Assembly (NCBI GenBank): GCA_026392115.1
Contig: JAPLCQ010000012.1
Span: 1-61,564 of the forward strand
DNA length: 61,564 nucleotides
Reading direction: 5' to 3'
Origin: Armatimonadota bacterium
GTDB lineage: Bacteria > Armatimonadota > Chthonomonadetes > Chthonomonadales > CAJBBX01
Numbering within the stretch: position 1 is the stretch's first letter; each line of letters opens with the position of its first letter. This document shows positions 1-8,500 of the stretch, one piece after another. The notes below the pieces were generated by a model. The model was not told the origin of the DNA. It saw nothing but the letters and a program-made list of their open reading frames with translations, and did no database searches. The translations under genes and the position numbers were made by a program.

Positions 1-1975
1 GGCATAGGCCAGGGAGGCCACGCCGGACGCGTTGGTGGTGGCGGAGCCCACGGCGGAGGCGTCGATGCCGAAGGCGATCGACCGACCCGCCAGGAGCGCG
101 TTGTCGGTGGAGCGCTTCAGCGTGGCGGAGAGCGAGACCGAGCCTCCCTGCGTGCCCGAGGCGTTCGCGGCGGTCAGGGCGGTGTCGGCCATGGTCACCG
201 TCAGCGTCGCCGCGGCGGACGAGGCCAGGTAGGCGGCCTCGCCCGCGAAGGCGGCTCCCACCGGGTGGGCGCCCGGTGCGGCGGCTTCGGGCACGGCGTA
301 GCCCAGGCTCGCGGCGCCGGTCGCGCCGGTGACCGCCGTTCCGACGGCCGTGGCGTCCAGCGTGAAGCTGATCGTGCGGCCGGCCAGAGCGGAGCCGTCG
401 CCGCTCTTTGTCAACGTGGCGGTCAGGCTCGCGGTCGCGCCTATGGCCGCCGTCGCATCCGACGCGGCGAGGTTGGTGGCCGACGTTACCGGTACGGTGA
501 CCGCAAGGTTCGCCGAGCCGCTGGACGCCAGATACCGAGTGTCACCGGCGAACGTCGCCGCGACGGGATAGCTGCCTGCCGTCCACGCTGCCGGGATGGT
601 GAAGGCGGTCGTGGCGACGCCCGCGGCGTCGGTGGTGGCCGATCCTGCATCGGTCGACGCCACGGCAAAGCCTACCGTTCGACCGCTGACGGCGGCGGTA
701 TCGGTCGATCGGGTGAGAGTGGCGGTGAGGCTCACGGGGCTTCCCGCCTCACCCGCAGCATCGTGCGCCACTGTGGATGTAGCCGTTCGGACCACCGTCA
801 GCGTTCCCGTGCCGTTGCAGGCAGAGTAGCTTGAGTCGCCAGCGAAGGCAGTTGAGATGGTGTTGGCGCCTGCTACCAGGCTGTCGGTGAGGACGGTGCT
901 GACCGCTGCAACACCGAAGCCGCTGGTGGAGGCCGAACCGACCGACGTACCGCCCAAGGAGAACGATACGGATTTCCCGGGGAGCAGGGAGCCGTCGGCG
1001 CTCTTCGTGAGCGTAGCCGAAAGCGTCACAGCCTGACCGAACGAGCCCGAGGCGGCGGCGACCGACAGGGAGGTGGCCGACGTGGCTCCGGGGTTAATGT
1101 AACCGATACCGTAGCAGCTGAGGTAGGCCACATCGCCGGCAAACTCGGCGCGGATCTCGTGGGTGCCGGAGAACACGGTCGGACTGGTCCAGTACATGAG
1201 GGCGGTGCCGCTGTTGATTGTTGTCGCAGAGCCCACGGTGCTGCCGTCAATCTTGAAAGTGACGGTCCTGCTGCCGAGCCCGGTGTTGTCCACCGCCCGC
1301 TTCAGGTAGGCGCCGAGAGGCACGCTCTGCGAGGGGCCGATGTTGCTGCGGTTGTTGACAACGAGGTAGGTGACGGGCAGGCCCGACTCGGCGATGGTCA
1401 GCGTGCCCGCGCCAGAGGACGCGCCGTAGAGCGCGTCGCCGGCGAACGCCGCTCCCAGCGCGTGCGCTCCGACGGTCGTCACGGCCGGGACCAGGTACGA
1501 CAACGTCGCCGTGCCGCCTGCCGCGGTCGCCGCGGAGCCCACGGCGGTTCCATCCAGCGAGAAGGAGATCAGGCGTCCGATGGCGCCGCCGTTGTCGGTC
1601 GGCCGCGTCAGTGTCGCGGTGAGGTCTACGTTGCCTCCGGCAAACCCATTCACATCGGCCACCGCGAGGCTGCTCGTGGTCGGCGTGATGTCCAGCCTGC
1701 CGATGACACTGGATGCGCCGTAGGTGCCGTCACCCATGAAAGCCGCCCCCGTGCCCACGGTAGGCGACGCGAATGTGTCGACTACGATGTACGGTACGGA
1801 GGCCGCGCCCGCGGCATCGGTTAGCGTCGAACCGACACTGGTGCCGGCCACCGTGAACCCGATGGTCTTGCCGGCGAGCGGCGAGCCGTCCAAGCTCTTG
1901 GTCAGGGTCGCGCTGAGGTTCACCGATGATCCGGGCGCACCCGAGCAGTTGGTGAGCGCCAGGCGGGTCGCCAGG
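1..1975 (-). repeat. Seven tandem Ig-like (Big_3-type) repeats, about 93-100 codons each
   Basis: Within the large secreted protein, units begin with recognisable S-x-x-L/T-A-T-L strands and contain AGRTISFTLDGTAVGSA-like and FAGDxxYxASSG-like segments. Six full copies and one cut by the window edge are visible (approximate starts 1972, 1689, 1401, 1090, 804, 510 and 219 on the minus strand). Copies are clearly related but diverged at codon level, so this is an old protein-domain expansion rather than a recent DNA amplification. More copies may follow outside the window. Confidence 0.8.
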
Positions 1976-4389
1976 CCATTGGGGAGGCCGATCCGCCAGA
2001 TGCCGCGGCCATAGGTGCCCGCGTACAGGTTGCGGGTGCCCGGAACCATCACAAGGTCATTCACCTGCACATTGGGCAGGCCGAGCGGCTGAGTTGCGTT
2101 GGCCCAGTTCAGGCCACCATCCTGCGTTGCCATCACGCCCACGTCAGTGGCGACGTAGAACGTGGTGGACGGGGCGTCGGGATCAAGGGCGATGGCGTTG
2201 ACCGGCACGTCCGGCAGGGCGGTGACGCCGGCGCCGCTCAGGTTGGTCCACGTCCGGGCCGCCCCGGCCTGCGTGTTGGCGCAACGCCACAGGTGACCCG
2301 TACCGGTGCCCGACAGGCCCACCAGGATGTCGCTGGGGTCCGTCGGGCTTACGGAAATGCTGGTGATGGCGCGGTTGGGCAGCGACGGGACGCCGCTACC
2401 GATCAGCTGCCAGTTCGATCCGCCGTTGGCGGTCATCCAGAGCTGGCCGTCATCGGAACCGGTGTAGATGCGGTTGCCGTCGGACGGCGATATGCCGATG
2501 TAGGTGACGTAGTGCTTGACGCCGGCCAGCGCCTGTCCTCCCAGCCGCGCGGCCCAGCTCGCGGTGGTCTCGTCCCAGCGCCACAGGTAGTTGGTGCCGC
2601 CATAGAGGAACCGGGGATTCGACGGACTGATGGCGATGGGCGCAATGAACCCTGTGTAATCGGTGCCGGTCGAGGGCGTCGTCTTGATGGTTGTCGCCCA
2701 CTCGTCCTTGGTGCGGAAGACGCCCAGGAACTGCGCCGTGGCGTACTGCGTCAGCGGGTTCACCGGGTTGATGACGCAGAAGCCGCCGTCGCCCTGGCCC
2801 ACGTTGCTCCAGTTCAGCAGGTCCCCGGTCGACAACGGCGAGGCGTTGTCCTGAGTGCCGCCCAGAATCTTGTCCGGGTTCGTGGGATGCGGAGCGATCC
2901 GGTAGAACTCGGTGACACCCAATGTCGAGCTTAGGGTTGTGTCGAAGCTCCAGGCGTCGGCGCCCGGATCGTACCTGTAGCGGTAGACGCCGCCGTCGTT
3001 GCCCACCAGCGCCTTGTTGGGGTCGGTGGGGTCAAACGCCATGGCGTGGGCGTCATTGTGAGTGAGCGCCGAGTTGGTGTAGGTCAGGCCGACGTCGCGC
3101 CACACGGAGTCGCCTGAGAGCGACTGGGCCAGCGTGATCAGGCCGACGTAGAGTACATCCACCGGACTGCCGGCCACCGTGCGCGTGGTGCAGTGGGCGT
3201 GGATGTCGTACCAGCGCTGGCTCCAGTTGTAGCTGTCGGTGCCGTTGGGGAAGTTGCCGGTGATGTCGGTCCAGCTGCCGGCAGCGCCGTAGTTGGCGCT
3301 CTTGAAGATCTTCTGATCGAAGCCGCTCACCAGGTAGACGGTTCCCGGGTCGGTAGGCGAGGTGGCGCATTCCAGGGAGTTCTGGTCATACTGAGCGCCG
3401 GGCGTGATCGGAGGACTCAAGCGGGTCCATGTGGCGCCCTGGTCGGTGGAGCGCCATAGATGCCCGCCGTTGTAGATGCCGGTGGCGTAGTAGGCTCGCG
3501 CGCCGCCCACGGCCGGCATGGCGCCCACCTTCAGGTCGCTCCACGCGGCAGAGGCCGTCACGACCGGCGACCAGGTAACTCCCGCGTCGGTGGAGCGCCA
3601 GACGTACCCGAGGCCGCTGCGCCCCTTCCCCGCCGCCGCCAGGACGATGTTGGGCGAGTCGGGATCGACCACCAGTGCGCTCACCGCAGTATCGCCCAGG
3701 GCGCCCTGTCCGTAGTTGGTCCAGGTGGCGCCGCCGTCGGTTGACTTCATGATGCCCATGCAGTAGGCGCTGGAGCCGTCGAAGTCGCCCGTGCCCACGT
3801 AGACCGTATTGGTGTTGCTGGGATCCAGTGCGATGCTGCTGGCCTTCAGGTAGGTCCAGTCGTCGCTCAGCGGGGTCCAGTTGGCGCCGCTGTCGGTGCT
3901 CTTCCAGACGCCGCCGCCCGACGAGGCGAGGTAGTAGGTGCCCGGATGACCGGCATCATAGGCGACCGCGTTGATCCGGCCGCTGAGCTTGCCCTCGCCG
4001 TAGAAGAGGCGGTAGGGCGTGGCGAGGTTGCGCGGACCCACGAACTGCCATCGCTCACCCAGACCCATGAACCGGATGCCGCCGCGGCTCGTCCCGATAT
4101 GGGCGGCGGGCATCTTGCTCCGGTGCGCGGTTGCCGCGTCCCATCTCTTCCAGTCCACGGTATCGTTGGGGAAGGCACGCATCCGTAGTTGGTAGAGGTA
4201 GGCCTCCAGGTAACCGCCGGCGCCCTTGGGCCGAGTCCTGCGCAGCTTCTGGATGGTCCGTGTCATCTCCTTGACGGAGTGAAATGCGGTGAGCTTGGGC
4301 TGCGGCCGCGGCTGAACCGGGCCGGCGCCCGCAGGCACAAGGCATGCGGCCAATCCGGCCGCGGTCAGGACGTAGGCATGTACGCGCAT
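1..4389 (-). CDS. Secreted sortilin/BNR-type beta-propeller protein with tandem Ig-like repeats (3' end outside window)
   Basis: The reading frame stays open from the ATG at 4389 to base 1, giving at least 1463 residues; the stop lies beyond the window. Residues 1-23 look like a signal peptide (MRVHAYVLTAAGLAACLVPA). Residues about 120-800 form a propeller of sortilin/VPS10 or exo-xyloglucanase type, with repeated Asp-box motifs S-T-D-x-G-x-x-W (KSTDSGANW near residue 159, then KSTDGGATW, RSTDAGVTW, RSTDQGATW) and recurrent DPxxPNxV-type strands. From about residue 805 there are at least seven Ig-like repeats. Such proteins are exported and often act in adhesion or polysaccharide binding; GH74-like hydrolysis is possible, but I see no catalytic pair I can assign. 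The gene is divergent from the radical SAM operon at 4587. Confidence 0.85.
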   Translation of the reverse strand, partial: MRVHAYVLTAAGLAACLVPAGAGPVQPRPQPKLTAFHSVKEMTRTIQKLRRTRPKGAGGYLEAYLYQLRMRAFPNDTVDWKRWDAATAHRSKMPAAHIGTSRGGIRFMGLGERWQFVGPRNLATPYRLFYGEGKLSGRINAVAYDAGHPGTYYLASSGGGVWKSTDSGANWTPLSDDWTYLKASSIALDPSNTNTVYVGTGDFDGSSAYCMGIMKSTDGGATWTNYGQGALGDTAVSALVVDPDSPNIVLAAAGKGRSGLGYVWRSTDAGVTWSPVVTASAAWSDLKVGAMPAVGGARAYYATGIYNGGHLWRSTDQGATWTRLSPPITPGAQYDQNSLECATSPTDPGTVYLVSGFDQKIFKSANYGAAGSWTDITGNFPNGTDSYNWSQRWYDIHAHCTTRTVAGSPVDVLYVGLITLAQSLSGDSVWRDVGLTYTNSALTHNDAHAMAFDPTDPNKALVGNDGGVYRYRYDPGADAWSFDTTLSSTLGVTEFYRIAPHPTNPDKILGGTQDNASPLSTGDLLNWSNVGQGDGGFCVINPVNPLTQYATAQFLGVFRTKDEWATTIKTTPSTGTDYTGFIAPIAISPSNPRFLYGGTNYLWRWDETTASWAARLGGQALAGVKHYVTYIGISPSDGNRIYTGSDDGQLWMTANGGSNWQLIGSGVPSLPNRAITSISVSPTDPSDILVGLSGTGTGHLWRCANTQAGAARTWTNLSGAGVTALPDVPVNAIALDPDAPSTTFYVATDVGVMATQDGGLNWANATQPLGLPNVQVNDLVMVPGTRNLYAGTYGRGIWRIGLPNGLATRLALTNCSGAPGSSVNLSATLTKSLDGSPLAGKTIGFTVAGTSVGSTLTDAAGAASVPYIVVDTFASPTVGTGAAFMGDGTYGASSVIGRLDITPTTSSLAVADVNGFAGGNVDLTATLTRPTDNGGAIGRLISFSLDGTAVGSAATAAGGTATLSYLVPAVTTVGAHALGAAFAGDALYGASSGAGTLTIAESGLPVTYLVVNNRSNIGPSQSVPLGAYLKRAVDNTGLGSRTVTFKIDGSTVGSATTINSGTALMYWTSPTVFSGTHEIRAEFAGDVAYLSCYGIGYINPGATSATSLSVAAASGSFGQAVTLSATLTKSADGSLLPGKSVSFSLGGTSVGSASTSGFGVAAVSTVLTDSLVAGANTISTAFAGDSSYSACNGTGTLTVVRTATSTVAHDAAGEAGSPVSLTATLTRSTDTAAVSGRTVGFAVASTDAGSATTDAAGVATTAFTIPAAWTAGSYPVAATFAGDTRYLASSGSANLAVTVPVTSATNLAASDATAAIGATASLTATLTKSGDGSALAGRTISFTLDATAVGTAVTGATGAASLGYAVPEAAAPGAHPVGAAFAGEAAYLASSAAATLTVTMADTALTAANASGTQGGSVSLSATLKRSTDNALLAGRSIAFGIDASAVGSATTNASGVASLAYA

Positions 4390-4572
4390 TTCTTTCCTCG
4401 TGTGCCCGGAGGTTGTCCGGGCGCCGTCTGCGCCCAAGTGCCGGGCGTCTTGCAGCCGTCTACCAGACTATTGTGATCCATGATACGTTCCCGCGTCGGC
4501 AGGCGTGGCAGTTCGGTGCAATAGTCCATTGGACCCATGCGCCCAAGGGGAACAGGCCGTACCATAGGTAGT

Positions 4573-4580
4573 GGAGGTGA
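4573..4580 (+). promoter_or_regulatory. Strong Shine-Dalgarno site of the radical SAM operon
   Basis: GGAGGTGA lies 6 nt before the ATG at 4587 and fixes the operon start there. The 197-bp divergent gap 4390-4586 must hold promoters for both directions, but I see no confident -35/-10 pair. Confidence 0.6.
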
Positions 4581-4586
4581 GCGCCG

Positions 4587-6017
4587 ATGCATCACCACGA
4601 ACGAGACTACCGGTTCCACTCCATGACCACCGCGCTGTGTAGCGAGTGCCTTCGCCCAGCCCCTGCCAAGGTGCTGATCCAGGGCGCACGAGTGATCCTT
4701 CGTCGCCAATGCCCGGCCCATGGCCGCAGCGATGAACTCTTGGAGGAGGATGCCGCCTTCTTCCTACGACAGCAAGAGTACGACAAGCCCGGTTCTGAGA
4801 CGCACGCCGAGACGAAGACCCTGACAGGATGCCCATATGACTGCGGTCTCTGCCCGGATCACGAGCAGCACACCTGCATCGGCCTGCTGGAGATCACCCA
4901 GCGCTGCAACCTGGGTTGCCCGGTCTGCTTCGCCGTCGCGGAGGGCGCCGCGGGGCATAGCCCCGACCTGAGCCTCGCCGCGGCGGGCGCCATGCTGGAC
5001 GCCTACCAGAAGGCCGAGGGCGGCGCGGCCGACGTGCTGCAGATCAGCGGCGGCGAACCCACGCTCCATCCGCAATTGCTCGACATCATCCGGCTGGCCC
5101 GCGCCAAGGGCATCCGCTACACGATGCTCAACACCAACGGCCTTCGCCTGGCGGATGACCCATCGCTGGCCGAGGCGCTCTCCGAGTTCTCCGACGGGTT
5201 CGAAATCTACCTGCAGTTCGACGGCTTCGACGACCGGGGCTCACGGGCGCTCCGCGGCCGCCCGCTGATCGAGACCAAGCGGAAGGCGCTGGAGAACCTG
5301 GCGCGCCACAAGGTGACCGCCACGCTGGTCGCCACCGTGCACGGCGGCGTGAACGACCATGAACTGGGGGCCATCGTCGATTTCGGCATGAAGCACCCGG
5401 CAGTTCGTGGCGTCAACTTCCAGCCCCTCGCCTTCTTCGGTCGCACCGACGGTGCGGACCCGGCAGGGCGCATCACCCGCACGGGCATCCTGAAGCGGTT
5501 GCAGGAGCAGACCGGCGGCATGATCACCATGGACGACTTCGTGCCGCTCCCCTGCGATGTGGACCGCGTGGCCTTCTGCCTGCTCTACCGCCGCGACGGT
5601 CGCTTCACGCCCCTTACGCGGCGCGCCGATGTCCGCAAGTACCTGCCGCTGCTGGACAACACCATGGCCTTCTACGGGCAGGATCTCCTGAAGCAGGCGG
5701 CGAAGAGCCTCTGCGGCGGCGGCGCTTGCTCGTGCTTCAGCTTCGCCAAAGACCTGGTCCCGCTGGCGGGGCTGGCGGGCCGGGGAATGGCAGCCAAGGA
5801 CAAGCCGGCATTCGTCACGGAGAACATCTTTCGGATCAGCGCCACGTCGTTCCTGGACAGGTACACGTTCGAGCTGAAGGGGGCCAAGAAGGAGTGCGTC
5901 CATGTCCTGACGGAGGACGGACGCCGGATTCCCTTCTCGGCCTATAACCTCATCCACAGGGAGGCCCACGCCCATGCCGCACTGGATACCGCCGTGGCCG
6001 GCGGCGCTACCAGATAG
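4587..6017 (+). CDS. Tetraether-synthase-like (Tes/MJ0619-type) radical SAM protein
   Basis: 476 residues. An N-terminal zinc-ribbon-like module (C18-x2-C21 ... C42-P-x-H45) is followed by a second cysteine cluster (C82-P-Y-D-C86-G-L-C89 ... C97) and then the radical SAM motif C107-N-L-G-C111-P-V-C114. GGEPT and TNG elements of the SAM barrel follow, and a late C376-x4-C381-x-C383 cluster could bind another FeS centre. This order of clusters is that of archaeal Tes (MJ0619/MA_1486), which joins lipid tails by C-C coupling to give membrane-spanning tetraethers. Function here is inferred from family resemblance; bacterial homologues may act on other lipids or methylate. It opens an operon whose next gene starts inside its 3' end (5974), with membrane-enzyme and Lgt-like partners, which supports a lipid substrate. 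Confidence 0.72.
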   Translation: MHHHERDYRFHSMTTALCSECLRPAPAKVLIQGARVILRRQCPAHGRSDELLEEDAAFFLRQQEYDKPGSETHAETKTLTGCPYDCGLCPDHEQHTCIGLLEITQRCNLGCPVCFAVAEGAAGHSPDLSLAAAGAMLDAYQKAEGGAADVLQISGGEPTLHPQLLDIIRLARAKGIRYTMLNTNGLRLADDPSLAEALSEFSDGFEIYLQFDGFDDRGSRALRGRPLIETKRKALENLARHKVTATLVATVHGGVNDHELGAIVDFGMKHPAVRGVNFQPLAFFGRTDGADPAGRITRTGILKRLQEQTGGMITMDDFVPLPCDVDRVAFCLLYRRDGRFTPLTRRADVRKYLPLLDNTMAFYGQDLLKQAAKSLCGGGACSCFSFAKDLVPLAGLAGRGMAAKDKPAFVTENIFRISATSFLDRYTFELKGAKKECVHVLTEDGRRIPFSAYNLIHREAHAHAALDTAVAGGATR

Positions 6018-6603
6018 GCTGCTGCTCTGCGCGAGCGCCCTCATCGGCCTCTGCGTGGCGGCCGTGCTGGCGGCCGTGGCGGCCAACTTCGCCATGGCCC
6101 GCGCGTCCGGCGCGGTGGCGGAGCGGCGGCGCAGCCCGGTGGCCACGGCCACCATGCTGGGCTTCGCGTACGCCTTCTACGTGCTGATCCACCGGCGGAT
6201 CGGCGTGGCGCCCGTGCCGCATGACGCCGCGTTGGTGGCGCTCACGCTGGTCGGCTGCCTGCTGGTGGTGGCCGGGTCGGCGGTCAACATCGCGGGGCGG
6301 TTGAACCTGGGGCGGAACTGGGCCGACCAGGTGACGCTCTACGACAGCCAGAGCCTCGTGACCACGGGCGTCTTCGGCGTCGTGCGCCATCCGCTCTATG
6401 CGTCGCTTATCTGGATTTTCGTGGGCACGGCGATGGCCTATCATAACCCGGTCGCGCTGGCCGCCGCGCTGCTCGTCTTCACTCCCGCCATGGCGGTTCG
6501 CGCCCGGCAGGAGGAGGCGCTGCTGGGCCAGGCATTCCCCGACTACGCCGCCTACCAGAAGAGGGTGGGCATGCTCTGGCCTCGACTGCCAAGGAGGACC
6601 TGA
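5974..6603 (+). CDS. Isoprenylcysteine carboxyl methyltransferase (ICMT/PEMT)-family membrane protein
   Basis: 209 residues with about five hydrophobic segments. The C-terminal half carries the family signature: R-H-P-L-Y near residue 133, followed by a hydrophobic hairpin and then E-E-A-L-L-G-x-x-F-P-D-Y-x-x-Y. These elements bind S-adenosylmethionine in ICMT and phospholipid N-methyltransferases. The start at 5974 overlaps the radical SAM gene by 44 nt, so the true start could be slightly further in. Its stop TGA shares a base with the next ATG, indicating translational coupling. A membrane-lipid or small-molecule methyl/alkyl transfer role is likely; the substrate is unknown. Confidence 0.72.
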   Translation: MPHWIPPWPAALPDRLLLCASALIGLCVAAVLAAVAANFAMARASGAVAERRRSPVATATMLGFAYAFYVLIHRRIGVAPVPHDAALVALTLVGCLLVVAGSAVNIAGRLNLGRNWADQVTLYDSQSLVTTGVFGVVRHPLYASLIWIFVGTAMAYHNPVALAAALLVFTPAMAVRARQEEALLGQAFPDYAAYQKRVGMLWPRLPRRT

Positions 6604-7067
6604 TGTTCACGTACAAGCCTGTCACGATCTCCCGCGCCGGCTTCGCCTTCTGCCGCTACTCCGTGGCCGTGGCGCTCTGGGTGGGCGTGCTCTGGCGCAT
6701 CGACTGGCTCGTCGGCCTCTGCGCCCTCGTCATGCTGCTCAGCGCGGTCTTCACCGTAAGCCGGGCGCCCATGGTGCTTCTCTACACCTTCACCGTCGAT
6801 CGGCTGGTCCCCAGCGCCAAGGTGGTGGTGGACGAGAGCGGCCTCCGGTTCGCCCAGAGCGTGGCCGCAGTCGTCATTGGCGTGCCGTGGCTGCTGCTCC
6901 AGTTCGGGCCGGTGGGCATGCAGGAGGCCGTCTGGCGCTTCCTGCCCGTCGTGGCGGTCTTCAAGACGCTGGGCGCGCTGGGCTTCTGCGCGGTGTCGCG
7001 GCTCTACACCTGCGCCATCAGCGGCGGCGACTGCTGCGCGTTCCTCAAGGGACGCTCGCGTGGGTGA
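6603..7067 (+). CDS. DUF4395-type integral membrane protein
   Basis: 154 residues with four hydrophobic segments. The central V-D-E-S-G-L-R-F-A-Q stretch, the following long hydrophobic segment and the C-terminal G-F-C-x(6)-Y-x-C motif match what I know of DUF4395. No enzymatic residues can be assigned. The ATG overlaps the preceding TGA by one base, and the gene overlaps the Lgt-like gene by 8 nt, so it belongs to the same translationally coupled operon. In other bacteria DUF4395 proteins sit near redox or lipid genes; the role here is unknown. Confidence 0.6.
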   Translation: MFTYKPVTISRAGFAFCRYSVAVALWVGVLWRIDWLVGLCALVMLLSAVFTVSRAPMVLLYTFTVDRLVPSAKVVVDESGLRFAQSVAAVVIGVPWLLLQFGPVGMQEAVWRFLPVVAVFKTLGALGFCAVSRLYTCAISGGDCCAFLKGRSRG

Positions 7068-7827
7068 CTCGGCTTTGCCGCCGGGCTGGGGTGTGCGGCC
7101 CGTCCTTTGCACCCCGGCAGGCGTCAACGTGCCTTCGTATGAGGTCTTCCTGCTGCTTGGGCTCGCCGTGGGTGCGTGGGCCTTCGTGCGCTCCGCCCGC
7201 GGCCGGTTCGGCGACGGACCGGAGCCCTACCTGTTGCTGGCGGCGGCCGTGGCAGGCGCCGCGCTGGGCGCAAAACTGCCCGTCTGGCTGGCGCAGATCG
7301 CCCACGGCGGCCCCACCACCCTGGCGGAGTGGCTCACCGGCCGGACGGTGCTGGGCGGCATCGCCGGGGGCGCTGTCGCGGTGATCCTGGTCCGCAGGCG
7401 GCTGGGCATCATGGAGCCGCTGGGCAACGCCTTCGCGCCCGGCCTGGCGCTGGGCATGGCCATCGGGCGCGTGGGCTGCCTGCTACGAGGTTGCTGCTAC
7501 GGCAAGCCGACGGGGCTGCCCTGGGCCGTCGACCTCGGCGACCATGTGGCTCGGCATCCGACGCAGGTCTACGAGGCGCTCTTCTGCCTGGCGCTGGCGG
7601 CATGGCTCCACGGGCTCAGCCGCTCGCGGCCCGCTCCGGGAGCGCTCTTTCGGCTGTTGGTGTTGGCCTACGGGTCCTTTCGGTTTTTGGTTGAGTTCCT
7701 GCGCACCGGTACGCCCGCGTTGGGTGGTCTGAGTCTGGCGCAGGTGGCGTGCCTGGCGCTGGTCGCGACCTATGCCGTGCGTCGGACGCCAGGCGTCGCG
7801 GCTTCAGTGGAGGCAGTCCATGAGTGA
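7060..7827 (+). CDS. Prolipoprotein diacylglyceryl transferase (Lgt)-family membrane protein
   Basis: 255 residues from a GTG start at 7060, chosen because AAGGGA sits about 6 nt upstream and because upstream in-frame codons read as non-native sequence. Lgt signatures are visible: G-R-V-G-C-L-L-R-G-C-C-Y-G-K-P-T with P-W-A-V, then R-H-P-T-Q-V-Y-E-A, and near the C-terminus R-F-L-V-E-F-L-R. About seven hydrophobic helices are present. Canonical Lgt moves diacylglyceryl from phosphatidylglycerol onto lipobox cysteines. The GCC variant of the signature and its position in the radical SAM/ICMT operon suggest a specialised paralog handling another lipid acceptor or donor. Its stop overlaps the next gene by 8 nt. 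Confidence 0.78.
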   Translation: MGDSALPPGWGVRPVLCTPAGVNVPSYEVFLLLGLAVGAWAFVRSARGRFGDGPEPYLLLAAAVAGAALGAKLPVWLAQIAHGGPTTLAEWLTGRTVLGGIAGGAVAVILVRRRLGIMEPLGNAFAPGLALGMAIGRVGCLLRGCCYGKPTGLPWAVDLGDHVARHPTQVYEALFCLALAAWLHGLSRSRPAPGALFRLLVLAYGSFRFLVEFLRTGTPALGGLSLAQVACLALVATYAVRRTPGVAASVEAVHE

Positions 7828-8116
7828 ACCAAGGAACAACCTGGCCGAGTTCATGATCGGCCTCATGTGCGGGATCGGATGCTTCATCGCCACGGCCATG
7901 CTGGCGGGACTGGCGGTGGCAGCACTGCCCGCCGCGGGCGCGTTGTTGTGGCTGGCGTTGCTGGTCGGGCTCGTAGCCACCGTCGCCCTCATTGCGCGGT
8001 TTTACCAGCAGGACCGTAGCGCCTGTGCGGCCGGGGCCATCACCGGAGCGGCGCTCCCGTTCCTCGCCCTGGGCGCCTGCGCGGCGTTGGTGGCGGCCAA
8101 CGGCGGCTTCAGCTAA
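7820..8116 (+). CDS. Small hydrophobic membrane protein, copy 1 of a tandem pair
   Basis: 98 residues; begins MSEPRNNLAEFMIGL and has three hydrophobic segments separated by a basic loop (RFYQQDRSAC). No family recognised. The ATG at 7820 is 8 nt inside the Lgt-like gene and follows a GGAGGCAG ribosome site. It is clearly paralogous to the protein at 8159 (same N-terminus and same ACAAGAITGAALPFLALGAC-like third segment). It may be an accessory subunit of the membrane-lipid system. Confidence 0.65.
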   Translation: MSEPRNNLAEFMIGLMCGIGCFIATAMLAGLAVAALPAAGALLWLALLVGLVATVALIARFYQQDRSACAAGAITGAALPFLALGACAALVAANGGFS

Positions 8117-8158
8117 GGACAACGCCGCCATGTGTTGCTGCAATAGCGGAGACATCCC

Positions 8159-8452
8159 ATGAGTGAGCCCCAGAACGGTCTGGCCGAGTTCATGATCGGC
8201 TTCCTGTGCGGGATCGGGTGCGCCATTGCCACGGCCATGCTGGCGGGCCTGGCGTGGTCGACGTTGCCAACGGTCGGTGCGCTGCTGGGGCTGGCCTATC
8301 TCGTCGGCCTCGGAGCCACCGTCGCACTCATCGTCCGGTTCTTCCGGCAGGGGCGAAGCGCCTGCGCGGCCGGGGCGATCACAGGTGCGGCGCTCCCGTT
8401 CCTCGCCCTGGGCGCCTGCGCGGCGGTCGTAGCAGCCAGCGGGTTCGGCTAA
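8159..8452 (+). CDS. Small hydrophobic membrane protein, copy 2 of a tandem pair
   Basis: 97 residues, beginning MSEPQNGLAEFMIGF, roughly three-quarters identical to the protein at 7820 with the same three hydrophobic segments. The two genes are 42 nt apart, so this is a tandem duplication kept in frame with conserved protein sequence, which argues that both are expressed. Function unknown. Confidence 0.65.
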   Translation: MSEPQNGLAEFMIGFLCGIGCAIATAMLAGLAWSTLPTVGALLGLAYLVGLGATVALIVRFFRQGRSACAAGAITGAALPFLALGACAAVVAASGFG

Positions 8453-8500
8453 GCATAGCGCCGGTGGGGCGTGTGCTATCCTTGGCCGGAGGACTGCACT

